The notes under the pieces: generated by a model
What the model saw: the letters and a program-made list of their open reading frames with translations, nothing else
Databases searched by the model: none
Told to the model about the DNA's origin: nothing
NCBI GenBank assembly: GCA_963677815.1
Contig: OY782499.1
Location: 1,054,001-1,118,000 of the forward strand
From: JAEKNW01 sp963677815
GTDB taxonomy: Bacteria; Cloacimonadota; Cloacimonadia; Cloacimonadales; JAFGVF01
Reading direction: 5' to 3'
Length of the DNA stretch: 64,000 bases
Program-made: the position numbers and the translations under genes
Shown: piece after piece, positions 61,028 through 64,000 of the stretch
Numbering within the stretch: position 1 is the first letter of the stretch
Layout of the letters: each line of letters starts with the position of its first letter

Positions 61028-64000
61028 ATGAAATTGATTTTCCGTAAGCTGATTCCAGTATTAGCTATAATGGTTTGTAGCATTTCCTTTATGAATGCTG
61101 CTTCGGTCGACCCAACACCGACCAAACAACTTGACTTAACTAAATATCATGACGTGGGAAACATTTGGCTCCGTGTGAGTAACTACGGATTCTTTGGCTC
61201 AGGTAGTGATATTACTCCTCAGTACCCTTCTTTAGAATATCCTGGTGGTAGTGGAATCGACTACCTTTATCAAGGTGCTTTATGGTTTGGTGCTAAGAAA
61301 ATTAGAAGAAATGCAACTAAAGAAATCCTCTATTGGACTTCTGATGATCCTTATGGTGATGGTGATATGAGCGTTATTGCTGAATCAGATTTACCAGACG
61401 ATTATGATGGATTAGGAGTTGTTCTCGATACACTAGTTTCCGTAGGATTTGATGGTGATTTAGGTTTAAATGAATTTTTACCTGCTTATAATCCTACAGA
61501 AAACGCTAACCCTTCAGTTAATGATTTCTTTGGAACTTTTAATTCTAGTGATAAAATTATGACTGCTTCAACTAGAAGTCAAAGACGTGGTGAAGATGAT
61601 GATGGTGATGGCAAAATAGATGAAGATGGTCCTGGATTTACTTTCCCATTAAGAGATATGTCTGAACTTCCTGAAGCTTTCCAAGGGCTTGGTTCAATCT
61701 ACTTACATGAACAAGAATTCGATCAAACAGCTACTATTGAAGAAAGAGTAGACATTTGGTTCCCTCTTGGTTTTATGGATCTTTCAGCTAGTGACGAAGA
61801 TGAATACTTTAACTTTGCTACACCTCGTGATGATGATGGTGACGGTAGGGTTGATGAAGATTCTGCTCCTGTTTCTGAACAGGATTTTATCTCTTATTAT
61901 TATGACTACTCTCCATTTGACTTTGAAGGTCAAAGAGACTGGGGTAGAGATAGAGCAAGAAGTGACCATTATCCTTTGAATATTCGTGTAAGACAGATGA
62001 GTTATCAATGGTCTTATGAATATATTAAAAATCTTGTTTATATTGAATTTAACATTACAAATATGAACGATGAAGATACACTTTACGATTGTGCTATGGG
62101 TGTTTATATGGATTCTGATGTTGGACCTCAAAGTTGGGATTCAGATAAAGCATCTGATGACCTCTCTGGTTATCAAAAAGGTGATGACTATGAATTCGCA
62201 TATACTCGTGACAATGATGGTGACGGTGGCTTAACTACTGGTCTTGTCGGTTCACGTGTGTGTTCACCTATTCCAAACCCTGATTCTTTGAACTACTCAT
62301 GTTGGTTCTGGGAAGTAGGTGATGGTCCTGATGATGCAAATATCAGAAATTCAAGTCCTCCTTCTCCTACTCACAATGAGAAATATTGGCTATTAATTGG
62401 TGGTAAAGCAAGAACTACTGAATCAGGTGAAGTATATTATGTTAATCCTGATGAAGAAAAATTTGAAGCTTTAAGAAAACCTGATGATAGCGGTTTTGGT
62501 GACCATTTTGTTCAACCTGTAGCAGCTGATACTAGATATCTTTTCGCTTTCAGTGGAGCTCAACCTGGTACTCCTGATTATGACGAATTAGATGATGAAG
62601 GTAATTACTTCAAACGTTGGAACCTTGCTCCTGGAAAAACTATGAAAATCGTTATTGCAGTTTTCCCTGGTGATAACTTAGAAGACTTGAAAGCTACCTC
62701 AATCTGGGCAAAAACAATTTATGGTGAAGCTCAATCATTAACAAACGTTGTATTACCTGATACAGCTCTTCACTATACTCCACCTGAACCACCTGAAATT
62801 CCAAACTTGTTTGCTGAAATTTCAGAAGATGGTAACCAAATTAACTACTACTGGGATAATAGATCAGTATACTCTTATGACAGAGATAATGTGAGTGGAA
62901 CAGTTGTGGGCTGGCAAGAAGGTAATGCTAATTTAGACTCTTGGTACCAAAATTGGGATCAATGGAGTCAAATCTATGCAGGAAATACTGAAGTTCCAGC
63001 ACCTGCAGACACTTTAACTAGTGAAGAAACTAGAACTATTGCCCCTCCTACAGCTTATCGTTTGAGACATGACTTCCAAGGTTACCGTACTTGGATTAGA
63101 TCTGGTTCTGGTTCTCAAGAAGATTGGTCATTAGTTAGAATGTGGGGAAAAAATGAAACCCCTCAAGATCTTGCAGATTATAACGTTAACTTAGGTGTAG
63201 TTAATAGTGAAGGTAATGCAATCTTTGAAGATTTCGGTGGATACACTGATATTAATACTGGCTTACCAAATGAGAGATTGGCTGGTTCTGATAATAATAG
63301 ATATAACGATGATTTATATTACAGATATAATGAATATTATGTTATGGAACAAATTGAATTAGGCGATACAATTTATGGATGGCCTATATATAAATATGAT
63401 GTTGATTACACAGAAGACCTTCAAGCACAAGCAGATCAAATAGCTTTAGATATGTTTGGAATTACTGTTGACCAAGAAGCAGGAACTATTCTTTCTGATG
63501 AAGTTAAAGCTGAAATAGCTACTCAATTGTTTAAAAGAGATGATGTAAGAGAAGATATTTTCAGAGAACTTTATGATGAAAAACTTATTCCATTATATAG
63601 TTTTGGTGGTCAATCATCTATCGAAGATCCTGAAAGATTAGAAGAATTAAGAAAAGAAAGATTATCTAGAAGATACTTCAAATCATTTGCAAATGTACCA
63701 CGTAAAGGTATAGAAACTTACGTTGCTGTTACAGCATTTGATAGAGGTATGCCAGCAAAATCACTTGATTTCTTAGAAACAGGTAGAGATGCTGATGCTA
63801 ATATGAAAGTCTTCTTCCCAGCTCCAAACAGCAGGGATAATGATGGTTCAAACGTTTATGTTGTTCCTAATCCTTACATTGGTGGTTCTAATTTTGACGG
63901 AAGAAGAGAAAATGACGATAAGGGTGATAAATCTAAGAGAATCTGGTTTGTTAATTTACCAGCTAGATCTCATGTTAAGATTTTCACACTTGCTGGTGAT
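61028..64000 (+). CDS. Large secreted surface protein with Asp-rich calcium motifs (3' end outside window)
   Basis: The frame is open from ATG 61028 (GGAGG upstream) to the last base, 991 codons. Signal peptide: MKLIFRKLIPVLAIMVCSIS, cut near FMNAA. Two D-x-D-x-D-G loops, EDDDGDGKIDEDGPG and RDDDGDGRVDEDSAP, look like calcium-binding thrombospondin-3/dockerin-type repeats, and a third partial one is RDNDGDGG. The visible end NVYVVPNPYIGGSNF ... FTLAGD resembles the region just before a T9SS/FlgD-like C-terminal module, so only about 50-100 residues are probably missing. It sits in the TonB operon and is a candidate partner or cargo of the receptor system. Confidence 0.85.
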   Translation, partial: MKLIFRKLIPVLAIMVCSISFMNAASVDPTPTKQLDLTKYHDVGNIWLRVSNYGFFGSGSDITPQYPSLEYPGGSGIDYLYQGALWFGAKKIRRNATKEILYWTSDDPYGDGDMSVIAESDLPDDYDGLGVVLDTLVSVGFDGDLGLNEFLPAYNPTENANPSVNDFFGTFNSSDKIMTASTRSQRRGEDDDGDGKIDEDGPGFTFPLRDMSELPEAFQGLGSIYLHEQEFDQTATIEERVDIWFPLGFMDLSASDEDEYFNFATPRDDDGDGRVDEDSAPVSEQDFISYYYDYSPFDFEGQRDWGRDRARSDHYPLNIRVRQMSYQWSYEYIKNLVYIEFNITNMNDEDTLYDCAMGVYMDSDVGPQSWDSDKASDDLSGYQKGDDYEFAYTRDNDGDGGLTTGLVGSRVCSPIPNPDSLNYSCWFWEVGDGPDDANIRNSSPPSPTHNEKYWLLIGGKARTTESGEVYYVNPDEEKFEALRKPDDSGFGDHFVQPVAADTRYLFAFSGAQPGTPDYDELDDEGNYFKRWNLAPGKTMKIVIAVFPGDNLEDLKATSIWAKTIYGEAQSLTNVVLPDTALHYTPPEPPEIPNLFAEISEDGNQINYYWDNRSVYSYDRDNVSGTVVGWQEGNANLDSWYQNWDQWSQIYAGNTEVPAPADTLTSEETRTIAPPTAYRLRHDFQGYRTWIRSGSGSQEDWSLVRMWGKNETPQDLADYNVNLGVVNSEGNAIFEDFGGYTDINTGLPNERLAGSDNNRYNDDLYYRYNEYYVMEQIELGDTIYGWPIYKYDVDYTEDLQAQADQIALDMFGITVDQEAGTILSDEVKAEIATQLFKRDDVREDIFRELYDEKLIPLYSFGGQSSIEDPERLEELRKERLSRRYFKSFANVPRKGIETYVAVTAFDRGMPAKSLDFLETGRDADANMKVFFPAPNSRDNDGSNVYVVPNPYIGGSNFDGRRENDDKGDKSKRIWFVNLPARSHVKIFTLAGD

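Overview
The window is AT-rich bacterial DNA. I read the organism as Gram-negative and probably from Candidatus Cloacimonadota or a related Fibrobacterota/Chlorobiota/Bacteroidota lineage. The reasons are a SprA-type type IX secretion (T9SS) translocon, several secreted proteins ending in the YPNPFNP-type C-terminal sorting domain, a PorV/PorQ-like outer-membrane barrel, a TonB/ExbB/ExbD/ExbD set with a carboxypeptidase-regulatory-domain receptor, and catabolic genes (ornithine aminotransferase, GcvT family, Pta) that suit an amino-acid-fermenting anaerobe. The phylum assignment is inference; the secretion and envelope features are read from the sequence. No rRNA or tRNA genes were recognised.

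Layout. 1-12.5 kb: the 3' part of sprA, rocD, a long GcvT-family gene, a shikimate-kinase/M29-aminopeptidase fusion and a lipocalin. 12.5-24 kb: an accessory block bounded by two inverted copies of an IS4-type element. It contains an IS200 remnant, a broken IS1182 element and two broken T9SS cargo genes. Each of the three broken genes carries one in-frame stop with the rest of the frame intact. 24-30 kb: a secreted orphan, dispersed hairpin repeats and a structured-RNA-like element, a divergent phosphoglycerate kinase, two orphan genes linked by a gene-fragment duplication, and a 1.1-kb repeat-rich intergenic region.

30-40.7 kb is one tightly packed co-directional block: rlmH, an OadG-like small membrane protein, rsmG, parA, parB, atpZ, atpI, atpB, two different c-subunit genes, then atpF-H-A-G-D-C. 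The ATP synthase is the most interesting locus. One c gene encodes three fused hairpins (250 aa), and its middle hairpin has Gln at the ion-binding carboxylate position. The next gene encodes an ordinary one-hairpin c subunit. The single c and the first fused hairpin have the two-carboxylate pattern (E31 plus E64) reported for a Na+-driven rotor. This predicts a mixed c-ring, probably Na+-coupled.

41-55 kb: a CoA-disulfide-reductase/NADH-oxidase-type flavoprotein, a radical SAM protein, a T9SS-sorted beta-propeller protein, a PTS EIIA domain overlapping a PorV/PorQ-like barrel gene, glyS, pta, an aminotransferase, a small membrane protein, a PfkB kinase, purM and a lipoate/octanoate transferase. 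55.5-64 kb: a TonB-dependent receptor, ExbB, two ExbD, TonB and a large calcium-motif-rich surface protein that runs off the window, all spaced as one operon.

Dispersed intergenic repeats are a theme: a 56-58-bp two-hairpin element (5 copies), a 58-62-bp inverted-repeat element (2 copies), a 280-bp duplication (2 copies) and REP-like GC palindromes.
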